Source: SIRX01 sp965213905
GTDB taxonomy: Bacteria; Actinomycetota; Rubrobacteria; Rubrobacterales; Rubrobacteraceae
Direction of reading: 5' to 3'
DNA: 64,000 bases
Assembly (NCBI GenBank): GCA_965213905.1
Contig: CBDCAK010000001.1
Coordinates: 1-64,000, forward strand
The position numbers and the translations under genes are program-made. This document shows positions 7,822 to 16,743 of the stretch, piece by piece. Position 1 is the stretch's first letter. Each line of letters opens with the position of its first letter. The notes below the pieces were generated by a model that saw nothing but the letters and a program-made list of their open reading frames with translations, did not search any database and was not told where the DNA came from.

Positions 7822-8769
7822 TCACCGGTCCTGTAACCTCTTCGTAACCTTCGGATCACCGAGCGTGAGAAGCCCGATGCCAAGGGCGATAAGGACGCCG
7901 CCGATGGCGAGCCCTTGTGGTATAGCCTCCCCGAGCAGTAGAACAGCGATGGGCACGCCGACGATGGCGCCTACCGAACCGAGGAGGCTGAGGTATACAG
8001 GCCCACCGCGCTTCTGGAGTACGAAGAATAAGAGGAACTGAACCGAGAATGTAACCACTTGGGCGAGGATGAGAAGAGCTGGCGCGGCGCCCGTTGTCGG
8101 TACGGCCAGGGAGAACCCGCTAGGGGTGCCGGAAAAGGTTCCCGCAACTACGCCAAAGGCGAGGAGCATGAGTCCAGCCGCGGCGAGCATACCAGGGGCG
8201 AGCGCGTCGGGGGCGGCCCCCTTCGGCCAGCGGACCGTCCGGTAGATATTGCCGACGGCGAGTATAATCGAGCCACAGAGCGTCGCTGCAACCCAGAACA
8301 GGTCAGCGTCCGGCTGGGAGAGCTTGAGCAAGGCAAGCAGAGCAGCGCCCCCCAAAGCGAGCACCACACCAGCCGCCCGGCGGGCCTTAAAATGCTCTAT
8401 CCGGAGGGCCAGTGCGCCCAGGTAGGTAAAGAGTGGCGGGAACGCGATCGCGAGCGCAACAAAGCCGGCCCCAACCCGGGGGACGGCAGCAAAGAAAAGA
8501 AAGTTGGGCGCGGCAAAAGTAACAAGGCCGGAGACCAAGAAGTACTCAGCGGTACGGGCGGTGAGTTGGGGAAGCCGGTGGCGGACGACCGCGACGCTTG
8601 TCAGGATAACCGTAGCACCTATGGCCGACCAAGTGAGGTAGGATAAGGGGCTGAGGCCAGCCTCGGCGGCGAGTTTAGCGAGGTTGGCTGAAACCCCGAG
8701 GCAGGTGCCCGTAATCAGGAGTAGGGTAAGCGGGATCACCCACGGGTGACGGGATGAAATTTGAGACAT
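7822..8769 (-). CDS. EamA/DMT family transporter
   Basis: 315 residues with ten hydrophobic helices in two homologous halves, the usual EamA size and topology (first half from LTLLLITGTCLGVSANLAKLA, second from SIILAVGNIYR). The final helix carries GGVLIALGIGLLTLG, typical of the family. It is a membrane exporter of small metabolites; substrate not predictable. It lies upstream-to-downstream next to a RidA gene on the same strand with a 56-bp gap. Confidence 0.85.
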   Translation of the reverse strand: MSQISSRHPWVIPLTLLLITGTCLGVSANLAKLAAEAGLSPLSYLTWSAIGATVILTSVAVVRHRLPQLTARTAEYFLVSGLVTFAAPNFLFFAAVPRVGAGFVALAIAFPPLFTYLGALALRIEHFKARRAAGVVLALGGAALLALLKLSQPDADLFWVAATLCGSIILAVGNIYRTVRWPKGAAPDALAPGMLAAAGLMLLAFGVVAGTFSGTPSGFSLAVPTTGAAPALLILAQVVTFSVQFLLFFVLQKRGGPVYLSLLGSVGAIVGVPIAVLLLGEAIPQGLAIGGVLIALGIGLLTLGDPKVTKRLQDR

Positions 8770-8825
8770 CTTCCAAACCTCTCGCTTTTAAAAGACTCTC
8801 CGAAAGAATCTTGTTTTGTAAAGCG

Positions 8826-9242
8826 TCAATTGTTGAGTACACCGACAGCTTCGATCTCTACCAACTGATTGTCGAAAGCCATCAACGGCACCGGGATGAT
8901 CGTACACGTCGGCTTTAGACCAGCACCAAATGCCTTCTCCACCTCTGCAATAAGAACTCGGTGCTTGTCCTTACTATGATCCACGATAAGCACTGTAAGC
9001 TTTGCGATTGCGCCCATATCGCCACCAGCCGCCTCGATAGCGGTCCGCAGATTGACGAACATCTGCCGTACCTGCGTTGCGAAGTCCCCCTTAGGCGTGC
9101 CCCCGACCTGCCCCGCGATAAAAACCAGCCGTGTGTTCGCTGGCACTACAGCAATATGCGAATAGGCATTGGCCGACGGATCGTAGAGTCCATCGGGGTT
9201 GTCCAGTACAAAGCTTCTTACTTGGTCTTTTGACTCGCTCAT
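8826..9242 (-). CDS. RidA family protein (YjgF/UK114)
   Basis: 138 residues. It contains the RidA-type segments VFIAGQVG near residue 40, a LRTAIEAAGGDM helix, and C-terminal PTCTIIPVPLMA and VEIEAVGVL. RidA proteins hydrolyse reactive enamine/imine intermediates; the canonical arginine of the deaminase group (R in CTRV) is not obvious in CTIIPVP, so it may belong to a subgroup without classical activity. It is upstream of the DMT transporter on the same strand. Confidence 0.8.
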   Translation of the reverse strand: MSESKDQVRSFVLDNPDGLYDPSANAYSHIAVVPANTRLVFIAGQVGGTPKGDFATQVRQMFVNLRTAIEAAGGDMGAIAKLTVLIVDHSKDKHRVLIAEVEKAFGAGLKPTCTIIPVPLMAFDNQLVEIEAVGVLNN

Positions 9243-9352
9243 CTCATCTCCTTCTTCGCCCCTGTCACTTCGCCCTTGGTTGCAGAGACCCTCACATTTG
9301 CCCAGTGAGGAAGCCTACAGGCATCTTCTGTTCATACTACCTGCCCTGCCTA

Positions 9353-9745
9353 CTAATCACGGGCGGCACCCTCCCAGCCGTGGTGCCGCAGGTATTCCCC
9401 CAGTGAGGTTAGATCGTGACCTTTGGTCCGCAAGGCCTCTATATCCGCCTCGTAGCCTTCCTCCTCGAACCACCGGTACATCTCGTAGATCTCTTCACCG
9501 GCAGCCTGGCGGAACTCTTCCCATCCTGTTTGGACATGACAAACCTCCTTGTCGATGATGTGGCCGAAGGTTTCGGCAACCTCGGGCATGGTGAGCTCGT
9601 CTCCGGCAAGGTCTACTTCCTGGCCGAGCCACTGGTCCGGGGCTGCGAAGGTCTCTGCGACGAAGGCGCCGAGATCCTCTAACGCCAACTGCTGCAGTGG
9701 CTTGTCAGGGTTGAGGGGCGAGGGGAACGCGCCACCGAGGATCTG
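9353..9745 (-). pseudogene. NmrA-like NAD(P)-binding protein, 3' fragment
   Basis: The reverse strand from about 9745 encodes the second half of an NmrA/HSCARG-type SDR: ILGGAFPSPLNPDKPLQQLALEDLGAF then GQEVDLAGDELTMPEVAETF and a C-terminal helical part ending HHGWEGAARD. The nucleotide-binding N-terminus is missing. Upstream of about 9745 the DNA abruptly becomes an unrelated gene fragment on the opposite strand, marking a rearrangement point. Confidence 0.75.
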
Positions 9746-9749
9746 CTCG

Positions 9750-10253
9750 CGCATCCCGCACGACGTTGTGTTTGCCTCCCACGACGACGACACCCCAGAG
9801 AGGGTCGAGATGCTCGCCGAGAAAGGAGCCCGCATCTCCGAGTTCCCTGTAAACGCGGAAGCCGCCCTGCGGGCCAAGGAGCTTGGTCTTTCTGTCTGCC
9901 TGGGCGCCCCAAATGTGGTGCGCGGCGCTTCCTCCGGCGGCAACCTCAACGCCACTGAAGCCGTGAGTTTGGATCTCGTCGACGCGCTGTGCTCAGACTA
10001 CCATCCACCGAGCATGTTGCCGGCCGCCTTCAGATTGGCGAGAGACAAGGTGTTACCGTTGCACAAAGCTATTGGGCTCGTATCGGTCGGGCCGGGGCGG
10101 GCTGCCGGTCTATCGGAACGTGGTGAGATCCGGGGGGGCGCCGTGGCCGATCTGATACTGGTCGGAGAACATCTCAGAATGCCGGTCGTGACCCACACTA
10201 TCGTAGACGGCGAGGAGCGGTATGCAGCGAGAGCAGCTTCCCAGGCCCAGTGA
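9750..10253 (+). pseudogene. phnM: PhnM-like amidohydrolase, 3' fragment
   Basis: The plus strand from about 9750 reads VVFASHDDDTPERV, GARISEFPVN, GAPNVVRG and SGNLNATEA, then SDYHPPSML, all characteristic of alpha-D-ribose 1-methylphosphonate 5-triphosphate diphosphatase (PhnM) of the phosphonate C-P lyase pathway. Metal-binding histidine and aspartates of the C-terminal half are present. The N-terminal half with the first HxH metal motif is absent, so it cannot be active. Confidence 0.8.
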
Positions 10254-10352
10254 CCGGGTTGCTGTCATCAGCCGCAATACAACTATTTTCCTGTCGGTGG
10301 CGGTGAGTATGCAGACGGCTACCGCAGGAGATGAACTATTGCACGCTCGGAT

Positions 10353-10358
10353 ATACTG
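10353..10358 (+). promoter_or_regulatory. -10 element of the toxin-antitoxin operon
   Basis: TATACT stands 33 bp before the antitoxin ATG, with AGGAGAG as ribosome binding site at about 10379. No clear -35 box is seen. Confidence 0.4.
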
Positions 10359-10391
10359 GACTAGATTTCAAGCCAGCAGGAGAGTTGATCT

Positions 10392-10574
10392 ATGGAGCGA
10401 TACCTAACAGACAAAGAGGGGCACCGTACCGCCGTGGTGCTTCCAATGGAAGAATATGAGGAGCTAATCGAAGCGCAAGAGGAATTGGAGGATATCGCAG
10501 CCCACGACGAAGCTGTGGCGGACTTGAAAGCCGGGCGCGAGACCCGGACCCTACGCCGTCCGCGTGGCGAGTAA
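10392..10574 (+). CDS. Phd/YefM-type antitoxin
   Basis: 60 residues: an N-terminal beta strand (RYLTDKEGHRTAVVLPMEEYEEL) then an acidic helix (EAQEELEDIAAHDEAVADLK). This pattern of a short Phd/YefM or RelB-like antitoxin fits the adjacent RelE/ParE toxin, whose GTG start at 10564 overlaps its stop by 11 bp. It would bind and neutralise the toxin and autorepress the operon. Confidence 0.8.
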   Translation: MERYLTDKEGHRTAVVLPMEEYEELIEAQEELEDIAAHDEAVADLKAGRETRTLRRPRGE

Positions 10575-10842
10575 CCCCTACTCGGTATACACGACTAGCC
10601 GCGCTGATCGCCAGCTCGAGCGCCTAAGCGGTGAAGCACACGATCGGGTATTGGACGTTATCCTGGACCTCGGAGACGACCCTTACCCAGTCGGATCAAA
10701 AAAGCTCAAGGGCCGGGACGGCCGCCGGGTCCGGGCAGGAGATTACCGGACACTCTACATCGTGGATGAAGAAGCCCGAGAGGTAACGGTCTACCGCGTC
10801 GCCCACCGGCGCGTCGCCCACCGGCGCGAGGTCTATCGGTGA
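10564..10842 (+). CDS. RelE/ParE family toxin
   Basis: 92 residues: YTTSRADRQLERLSGEAHDRVLDVI, then KLKGRDGRRVRAGDYRTLYIVDEEAREVTVYRVAHR, the RelE fold with the conserved R.GDYR.LY strand. RelE toxins cleave mRNA on the ribosome, ParE toxins poison gyrase; the sequence alone does not decide. The C-terminus holds a duplicated 15-bp unit, giving VAHRRVAHRREVYR where relatives have one copy. The start overlaps the antitoxin. Confidence 0.85.
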   Translation: MASNPYSVYTTSRADRQLERLSGEAHDRVLDVILDLGDDPYPVGSKKLKGRDGRRVRAGDYRTLYIVDEEAREVTVYRVAHRRVAHRREVYR

Positions 10843-10896
10843 TGCCGGTCCCGCCACGGTGAGACCGACATAGTTCTTTGGTGTAGGCTCTTGAGA

Positions 10897-11829
10897 ATGG
10901 AAGAACGAGAACAAAAGCTCTGGGAACCCTGGGAAGATGGTCGGGGGCTGGAGCACCGGACTATCGACGTCGACGGTGTCGCACTCCATGTAGTAGAGGC
11001 GGGGCCAGAGGACGGTCCCCTGGTGATTCTACTGCACGGTTTCCCAGAGTTCTGGTATGGCTGGCGAAAGCAGATACCCGCGCTAGCGGAGGCGGGATTC
11101 CGGGTGTGGGTGCCGGACCAGCGTGGCTACAACTTGAGTGCGAAGCCGCCGGGCGTTCAGAGTTACGGGCTCGATGCGCTGGCGCGGGATGTTGTCGGCC
11201 TAATAGACGCGGCGGGCGTGGAGCGGGCCTGCGTCGCCGGGCACGACTGGGGCGCGGGCGTGGGGTGGTGGCTCGGTATGAACTACCCGAACCGCCTGGA
11301 GAAGCTGGCGATTCTTAACGTGCCCCACCCGGCCGTCTTCTTACCGTTTCTCCGCTCGCATCCCGGACAGATGCTAAAGAGCTGGTACATGCTCTTCTTC
11401 CAGATCCCCTACCTACCAGAGCTCGTCGCCAGAAAAACGGGGAGTCTCGCCCTACGTACCAGTAGCAAGCCGGGCACGTTCGACGACACCGATCTGGAAC
11501 GATATCAAGAAGCTTGGGACCGGCCGGGCGCAATGGCGGCCATGATCAACTGGTACCGGGCCGCAGCACGACAGGGCAGCTTCAGGCCCGTAGGAGATCC
11601 CACCGTCGCCGTGACGACCCTGATGATCTGGGGCGAAGAAGATGCTTTCCTCGACAAACGACTGGCCGGCCTCAGCATCGAGCTGTGCAAAGATGGACAC
11701 TTGGTGAAATTGCCCGATGTTACCCACTGGGTACAGCACGAGGCGACAGGACAGGTCAACCGCCTATTGGTCGAACATTTCCGGGAAACTTCGTCCCGAC
11801 CAGACTCCCAGAACATGCAAGCAGAGTGA
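10897..11829 (+). CDS. Epoxide hydrolase-like alpha/beta hydrolase
   Basis: 310 residues. Features in order are LLHGFPEFWYGW (oxyanion-hole HGxP motif) near residue 45, VAGHDWGAGVGWW with the nucleophilic Asp as in soluble epoxide hydrolases near 110, a cap domain with tyrosines, LMIWGEEDAFL, and a C-terminal HWVQHE catalytic histidine near 285. It would hydrolyse an epoxide (or halide) to a diol in the cytoplasm. TTG 10891 is an alternative start. From 11830 to 12138 there is no supported gene. Confidence 0.85.
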   Translation: MEEREQKLWEPWEDGRGLEHRTIDVDGVALHVVEAGPEDGPLVILLHGFPEFWYGWRKQIPALAEAGFRVWVPDQRGYNLSAKPPGVQSYGLDALARDVVGLIDAAGVERACVAGHDWGAGVGWWLGMNYPNRLEKLAILNVPHPAVFLPFLRSHPGQMLKSWYMLFFQIPYLPELVARKTGSLALRTSSKPGTFDDTDLERYQEAWDRPGAMAAMINWYRAAARQGSFRPVGDPTVAVTTLMIWGEEDAFLDKRLAGLSIELCKDGHLVKLPDVTHWVQHEATGQVNRLLVEHFRETSSRPDSQNMQAE

Positions 11830-12138
11830 ACAACTATATGGTCGGAGTTACGGGCTAACACGAGTCCAAGTAACCAGATACGCCAACGCCCAGGTCCCCT
11901 GCCCAACAAGCGACCGTTTGCAGGACTTCAGTTTCGCGGGTTCTTGGTGTTTCGCAGAGTCGCTTTCAAAGAAGATAAATTCACCCAGGTTTACTGACGT
12001 TTACTGACAAGAAGTGTTTGGAGAAAAGTTATTGCAGGTGTAACGCAATATACACAATAGAGGAAAGAAGCTGCAGTATTCTGCGGTCCGACGTGAAAGC
12101 TGTAGTGAATGACGGTTGGAGAATAGTCTTAACCGCGT

Positions 12139-13833
12139 TTGCTCTTACTAAAGGGAATACAGTTGGGCGTAGGCAGGCACTCGGGTAGATTCTCGTTGCT
12201 GACTAGCGTAGTGACGACTATAGTTGCTTTGCTCGCGGCCTTGACGCTAGGCGCGCAGGAAGCGAAAGCGCAGGAAGCGAAAGCGCAGGAAGCGAAAGCG
12301 CAGGAAGCGAAAGCGCAGGAAGCGAAAGCGCAGAATGGGCCACCGAACCTGGACCTGGAGTGGACCCGGCTGGGCGATTCGGCCAGTACTATAGGCCAGG
12401 AAAACGGTACGGCTTCTATCGAGGCGGCCGAGTTTTCTCCCGACGGGAACTTTATAGTGTCAGGGGCCAAGCGCGGTGGCGACGTGGTGCTTTGGGACTC
12501 TGAGGGGAACGAAATCTGGCGCCGTTACCACGCCAATAGGGCCGAGGTAGAGGTGGTCGCATTCACCAAGGACGGCGACTACGCCGTGACGGGTGGCGAG
12601 GACGCCTTTATCCGCGTCTGGCGCGTCAGTGACGGCCAGCAGGTCAAAAACGTCAGCCTGGGTGGTAGCGGTAACCAGGTCAGCTTCGACGGCATGCGCT
12701 TCTCGAACGACGGAGATCTTCTGGCCGGCGGCGACGAGCGCGGCCAGCTCGTCGTTTTGGATACCTCCGACCCGAACCCCGCCAACTGGCCCGACGAGCC
12801 GGTGGCCGTCGTCTTCCACAACACCGACGAGGACCGGGAAGGCGGCGGTGGCGGCGATGCCGACATCAACTCCGTAGACTGGACGGAAGACGATCGCTTT
12901 ATCGTTACCGGCGGACGTGACGGCACGGCCAAGCGTTGGGAGGTCGACGATCTGAACGACCCGGACCAGGGTCTCCGCCAGACGTACACCGGCTTCCAAG
13001 GGTCCGTCAAATCCGTCCGTATCTCCCCCAACGGGCGTTACGTGGCCGCCGGCGGCGCCCGCAGCCCCGACGGCCAGGTGCTGGTCTGGGACTACGACAC
13101 GGCTCGGGTCGTTGAGAGCATCGAGTATCCCACGTTCCCCAAGATAGAGGCCGTCGAGTGGACGCCGAACGGAGACTATCTCTTGACCGGCAGCATAGAG
13201 GGCGTGGACTTCTCCGACGATTGTGAGGGCACCTGCGACATAGGTGACCGGTACCCGACCAACGACGGCTTCGGCAACATCCGGGCTTACGACGCCAACG
13301 ACGGCTTCGCCCTGACGCTGGAGCAGCTAACCTTCCGCCAGGAATACCTCCACTTCGATAGCGATGGTAACCAGCTCGTCTCCTCTCACGGTGACGGGGC
13401 GCTACGTCTGTGGGACGTCTCTTACCAGGCTGATCCGGGAGGACCCGCGTTTCCCGAATCAGGGGTGAGCTACGGCTTACAGAACGTGGCCACCGGCGAG
13501 TACCTGGACACCGGTCCCAACGGCAACGTAGACACCGATCCCGGCTGCTGCAGTACCGGCCAGAACTGGCGCCTCGTTGAAGATTCGCCGGATGTCTATT
13601 ACATAGTCAACCAGAAGAGCGGCCGCGGGGCACTGGATACCAGCTCCAGCGGTGAGATACGTTGGATGACTTCGGAGACGCCAGGTGGCACGAGTCAGAT
13701 GTGGCGCGTGGAGCCAGCCGGCGACGGCACCTACCGCTTCCTCAGCGAACGCCCGGGTAGAGACTACCTCTTCGAGGCCGATAACGGCTCCATCCAGTGG
13801 AATACCGGAGCCACCGGCCCCGAGACCCGATAG
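12139..13833 (+). CDS. Exported WD40-repeat protein with C-terminal ricin-like domain
   Basis: 564 residues from a TTG start. Residues 15-40 form a signal peptide (SLLTSVVTTIVALLAALTLG). Directly after it come five copies of a QEAKA pentapeptide. Residues about 85-430 hold WD40-type blades (FSPDGNFIVSGAKRGGDVVLWD, DGDYAVTGGEDAFIRVW, ISPNGRYVAAGG, DGALRLWDV). Residues about 445-560 look like a ricin-type beta-trefoil (YGLQNVATGEYLD, W-R-L segments). It is a secreted or surface beta-propeller with a possible sugar-binding tail. It stands alone; function is unknown. Confidence 0.75.
   Translation: MLLLKGIQLGVGRHSGRFSLLTSVVTTIVALLAALTLGAQEAKAQEAKAQEAKAQEAKAQEAKAQNGPPNLDLEWTRLGDSASTIGQENGTASIEAAEFSPDGNFIVSGAKRGGDVVLWDSEGNEIWRRYHANRAEVEVVAFTKDGDYAVTGGEDAFIRVWRVSDGQQVKNVSLGGSGNQVSFDGMRFSNDGDLLAGGDERGQLVVLDTSDPNPANWPDEPVAVVFHNTDEDREGGGGGDADINSVDWTEDDRFIVTGGRDGTAKRWEVDDLNDPDQGLRQTYTGFQGSVKSVRISPNGRYVAAGGARSPDGQVLVWDYDTARVVESIEYPTFPKIEAVEWTPNGDYLLTGSIEGVDFSDDCEGTCDIGDRYPTNDGFGNIRAYDANDGFALTLEQLTFRQEYLHFDSDGNQLVSSHGDGALRLWDVSYQADPGGPAFPESGVSYGLQNVATGEYLDTGPNGNVDTDPGCCSTGQNWRLVEDSPDVYYIVNQKSGRGALDTSSSGEIRWMTSETPGGTSQMWRVEPAGDGTYRFLSERPGRDYLFEADNGSIQWNTGATGPETR
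12253..12327 (+). repeat. Five perfect 15-bp tandem repeats coding QEAKA
   Basis: The unit GCGCAGGAAGCGAAA occurs five times in a row, in frame, right behind the signal peptide of the WD40 protein. A sixth partial copy (GCGCAG) follows. Perfect identity suggests recent slippage and length variation between strains. Confidence 0.9.
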
Positions 13834-13935
13834 AGGCCCGTGGTTCGGGGCAACTGATCGCGATGGTATGTTGGGCCGGCTCTAACGGCCCGACATGCCG
13901 CTGGCCGATCATGAGTCAGTTTGCCGCCCCATAGT

Positions 13936-15051
13936 CTAGAAAGCGTACCGCACATCGCAATACGGCATCTTCTCTGAGAGAAGACCGAGAAACTCGCGCA
14001 CGAGCCTTTGCTTCAGTTTCCTCTCGTAGCGCAGCACGCGGTCACCGCTGGCCTGCGAGGTTTTGTACTCCTGAATATCGGGTCGCCACAGGACTTTCTC
14101 GCCCTCAGGATGCCAGCCCAGGTTCACGTTGTGTAACTCCTCTGAGTGCGTAAGGAAGATGACCTCGGCGGCCAATTGATTCTTCGCTACCGGGGAGAGC
14201 GTCGCGTCGAGCATTCCGAAGAGCTCCGCGTAGTCCTCCAGCCAACCTTTCTTGAGAATTACGGGTCCGAAGTTCACGTTGACTTCGTAACCGGCCTCGA
14301 CGAAGTCGTTTATGGCGCGGATGCGCCGTTCGACCGGCGACGTGCGAACGTCGATGAGCCGAGAGGTCTGCGGTGGCATGAGTGAGAATCGCAACCGGGT
14401 CTTGCCGCAGGGATCGTAGTTCAGGAGGTTCCGGTTGACGAACTTCGTGGCGAACGTCGCCTTTGCGTTTGGCAACTCCCGGAAGAGCCCGATTATTTCC
14501 CGTACGTTACGTGAGACGGCGGCGTCCACCGATAGATCGCTGTTAGTCCCAAGTTCGTAGACCCAGAGGTCGTCGTCGGCCTGTGTAGGCCCGAATTTAA
14601 ATCCCTGCTTTGTTGCGTGACGCTCGATCTTCCCCATTATCTCTTGCGCGTTTACAAACGTCGTGATCGGGTTGGCATAGCCCTTGCGCCGGCCGACGTA
14701 GCAATAGCCGCAAGCCATTGCGCAGCCGTTTGCCTGCGACGGCGCGATAAAATCTGCACTACGGTAGAAAGAGCGGATGCCGAGTCCCTTCTTGACCCCG
14801 AGTACCAGCACGCTCTTTTTATTTTTGTTCCAGTTCCGGACGCCGCCGGGATCGCCGTGCAGTTGGGGTATATTCCAGTGCGACGATACCTCGATGCGCT
14901 CTGCATCAGGGAAACGGTCGAGAACCTCCCGTCCCCGCGCGTAGTCCGTGACGCTAGGCTCGTGGTAGATCCTCTGCACGCGTAGTAGTCCGTTCGCGAT
15001 CGTGGGTGCGGGTACGGGCGCTGGTGCTTTTGCCCCTGGCTTGTATCTCAT
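13936..15051 (-). CDS. Spore photoproduct lyase family radical SAM protein
   Basis: 371 residues. The radical SAM cluster motif is CAMACGYC near residue 113 (C-x3-C-x2-C), and downstream segments VYELGTNSDLSVD, ATFATKFVN, RLRFSLMPP and VNVNFGPVI follow the SPL family pattern. SPL repairs the spore photoproduct thymine dimer with S-adenosylmethionine; homologues in non-sporulating actinobacteria have untested roles, perhaps UV damage repair. It is convergent with the WD40 gene and has no operon partner. Confidence 0.8.
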   Translation of the reverse strand: MRYKPGAKAPAPVPAPTIANGLLRVQRIYHEPSVTDYARGREVLDRFPDAERIEVSSHWNIPQLHGDPGGVRNWNKNKKSVLVLGVKKGLGIRSFYRSADFIAPSQANGCAMACGYCYVGRRKGYANPITTFVNAQEIMGKIERHATKQGFKFGPTQADDDLWVYELGTNSDLSVDAAVSRNVREIIGLFRELPNAKATFATKFVNRNLLNYDPCGKTRLRFSLMPPQTSRLIDVRTSPVERRIRAINDFVEAGYEVNVNFGPVILKKGWLEDYAELFGMLDATLSPVAKNQLAAEVIFLTHSEELHNVNLGWHPEGEKVLWRPDIQEYKTSQASGDRVLRYERKLKQRLVREFLGLLSEKMPYCDVRYAF

Positions 15052-15349
15052 ACGCTAAGGCTACCCAGCCGGTAACGTAAGACAGTAAACCCCAACACCC
15101 CCACCCCTACTCGACGCAACAGGGGCATGAGTCGACCGCGAGGGATCATACGCTAGATGAATTGCCGGCTCATGGCGCTCCCGAAAACCTCTCAGCGATG
15201 TGAGGATCAGCGGAGCCCCAGGTTCCAGAACCTGTTTTGCAGAGTTGAACGTTAGGATAGCCTTGTACGCTGTTGGGCTAGTTTTTAGCCATATTCTCAA
15301 CTTACTAAAGCCTGGTGATTTTGAAAGAAGCTCTAAGTATCTCCGGGTG

Positions 15350-15720
15350 GTACTTTTTCCGAGCTTTAGTCTTCTTTCCTGCCCCTGTTTTTTCCCTACC
15401 AAAGTTTTCACTGACCCTCTCCCTCCTCCGACCTTCCTCATCTTCTACTTCCCCACCGCCACCACAAATCTCTACCTCCCTTACTATCTCCCCACTACCT
15501 CTTTCCCACCACTCCCCTTTTCTCCAATGCTCCTCCAACAACTCCAGACTCCTCGAACCCACAAAAACCACTTCCTTTCTCACAACCACCAGATCCTCTA
15601 CCAACCACTCGACTACCCACCCAAAAACCCCTCCCGCTCCGACTCACCCAAGACCCACCTGAAATCTTCCAAACCTTCCAAATAAGCCCACTTTTTCTTC
15701 GTTTGAAAAAACACACCCTC
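15350..15720. other. Extremely C-rich, G-poor plus strand, no supported gene
   Basis: Across roughly 370 bp the plus strand has only about 5% G against about half C, so the minus strand is almost pure purine plus T. Open frames exist on both strands but are products of this bias and show no recognisable protein. The wider stretch 15052-16059 holds no gene I can support; near 15850-15890 there are three TCGGAGGCC-like short repeats. Confidence 0.7.
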
Positions 15721-16059
15721 CAAAAACCCTACAAAGGCGAAAGGTTTTCGGGGCTTTTTGTGATCTCCGGCCTCTCGGACGTTTCCCGCGCAGCTATCGG
15801 AGATTCGGGTGGTCGGCGGCGAGTTTTCAGGCCTCAGGGACCCCTCAGACCTCTCGGAGGCCGTTCGGAGGCCACTCGGAGCCCCTCCGCGGTGTTTTTC
15901 TCTGAGGCTTTTCTGAGGCCCCCGCTCTTCCGGGCCGGGGTTTGATCTCCGTGGTTTGCAAGTTCTGGACGGAGGGTTGTGGCGGGGCTGTCCTGGCTGT
16001 GTTTCGCCTGGGCTTCGGCTGCTTTTTTAGGAAGCTCTGGCACGTGGATCATCCGGTTT

Positions 16060-16455
16060 CTATGGCTTACCGTGTCGGATGTTGCGGAGGTTGTGGCGTT
16101 GGTAGGCGACGACGGCCAGGAAGCTTAAGCCGGTTGCCAGGGCCGCCAGCGGGGCGAAGTACGGGTGGCCTATGATGGTTCCCGAGAGGGTCAGGAACTC
16201 GTGGTAGCCGGAGATGGTATCGGTCAGTGGGTCGGGTATGAGGCGGGGTATTGCCCAGGCTCCGGCCAGGGCGAGCAGGGCGGCTATGGAGGAGGTGAGG
16301 AGCTCGGCCGGGGTAACTGTGGCCTGTGGTGGAAGCTCGGGCGGCGAGTAGTCGAGGACCGGGCGCCGGCGAAGGGTGCACCCAGTAGGGCAAGAGCCCT
16401 GTAGGCTCCTCCGCGTTCCCAACCTGTCTCCGAACGTCACTGCGCCCACCGCCAA
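16060..16455 (-). CDS. Hypothetical two-helix membrane protein
   Basis: From TTG 16455 the frame has strongly GC-biased third positions. The C-terminal 80 residues hold two transmembrane helices (ELLTSSIAALLALAGAWAIP and PLAALATGLSFLAVVAYQ) separated by a short periplasmic or cytoplasmic loop, ending in a basic tail. Coding-like sequence continues a few residues upstream (RKIYVIALAVGAV) without a start, so the N-terminus may be broken. No family is recognised. Confidence 0.5.
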   Translation of the reverse strand: MAVGAVTFGDRLGTRRSLQGSCPTGCTLRRRPVLDYSPPELPPQATVTPAELLTSSIAALLALAGAWAIPRLIPDPLTDTISGYHEFLTLSGTIIGHPYFAPLAALATGLSFLAVVAYQRHNLRNIRHGKP

Positions 16456-16647
16456 CGCTATTACGTAGATCTTCCTGTTGAGGTGGTCCTACATCCGCAA
16501 GACCACAGTGAGAGAGGGTGGCCAGCCTGGCCTGTGATTCTCCAAGCGCCACGCACGTTCCGATCTGAAGGCTGTTTGGTAGCTCTTGCCAGAGGGCTTC
16601 CGCTGGTACCCGGATGGTGGTTGGCCGAGAGGTTCCGTCAAGGTCTT

Positions 16648-16743
16648 CCACAGGGTATTCCACAGGGTATTCCACAGGGTATTCCACAGGGTATTCCACA
16701 GGGTATTCCACAGGGTATTCCACAGGGTATTCCACAGGGTATT
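16648..16743. repeat. Eight perfect 12-bp tandem repeats
   Basis: CCACAGGGTATT is repeated eight times without change. Because the unit is a multiple of three, all six frames through it stay open (for example PQGI on the plus strand, EYPV on the minus strand). Coding character of the flanks favours the minus strand but the frame appears to change, so I leave the surrounding 16456-17604 without a gene call. Confidence 0.9.

Noticed and set aside
9549..9749. 5' extension of the PhnM-like frame
   Set aside because: It is antisense to the NmrA-like fragment; the join is a rearrangement, not a fusion protein.
15200..15685. Long open frames in the C-rich block
   Set aside because: Stops are rare because of the base composition; the products are low complexity with no recognisable fold.
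16067..16735. 222-codon minus-strand frame beginning in the 12-bp repeats
   Set aside because: The second half conflicts with the better membrane protein frame at 16060-16455; only part may be coding.
16648..16743. CRISPR array
   Set aside because: The repeats are contiguous with no spacers and no cas gene is near.
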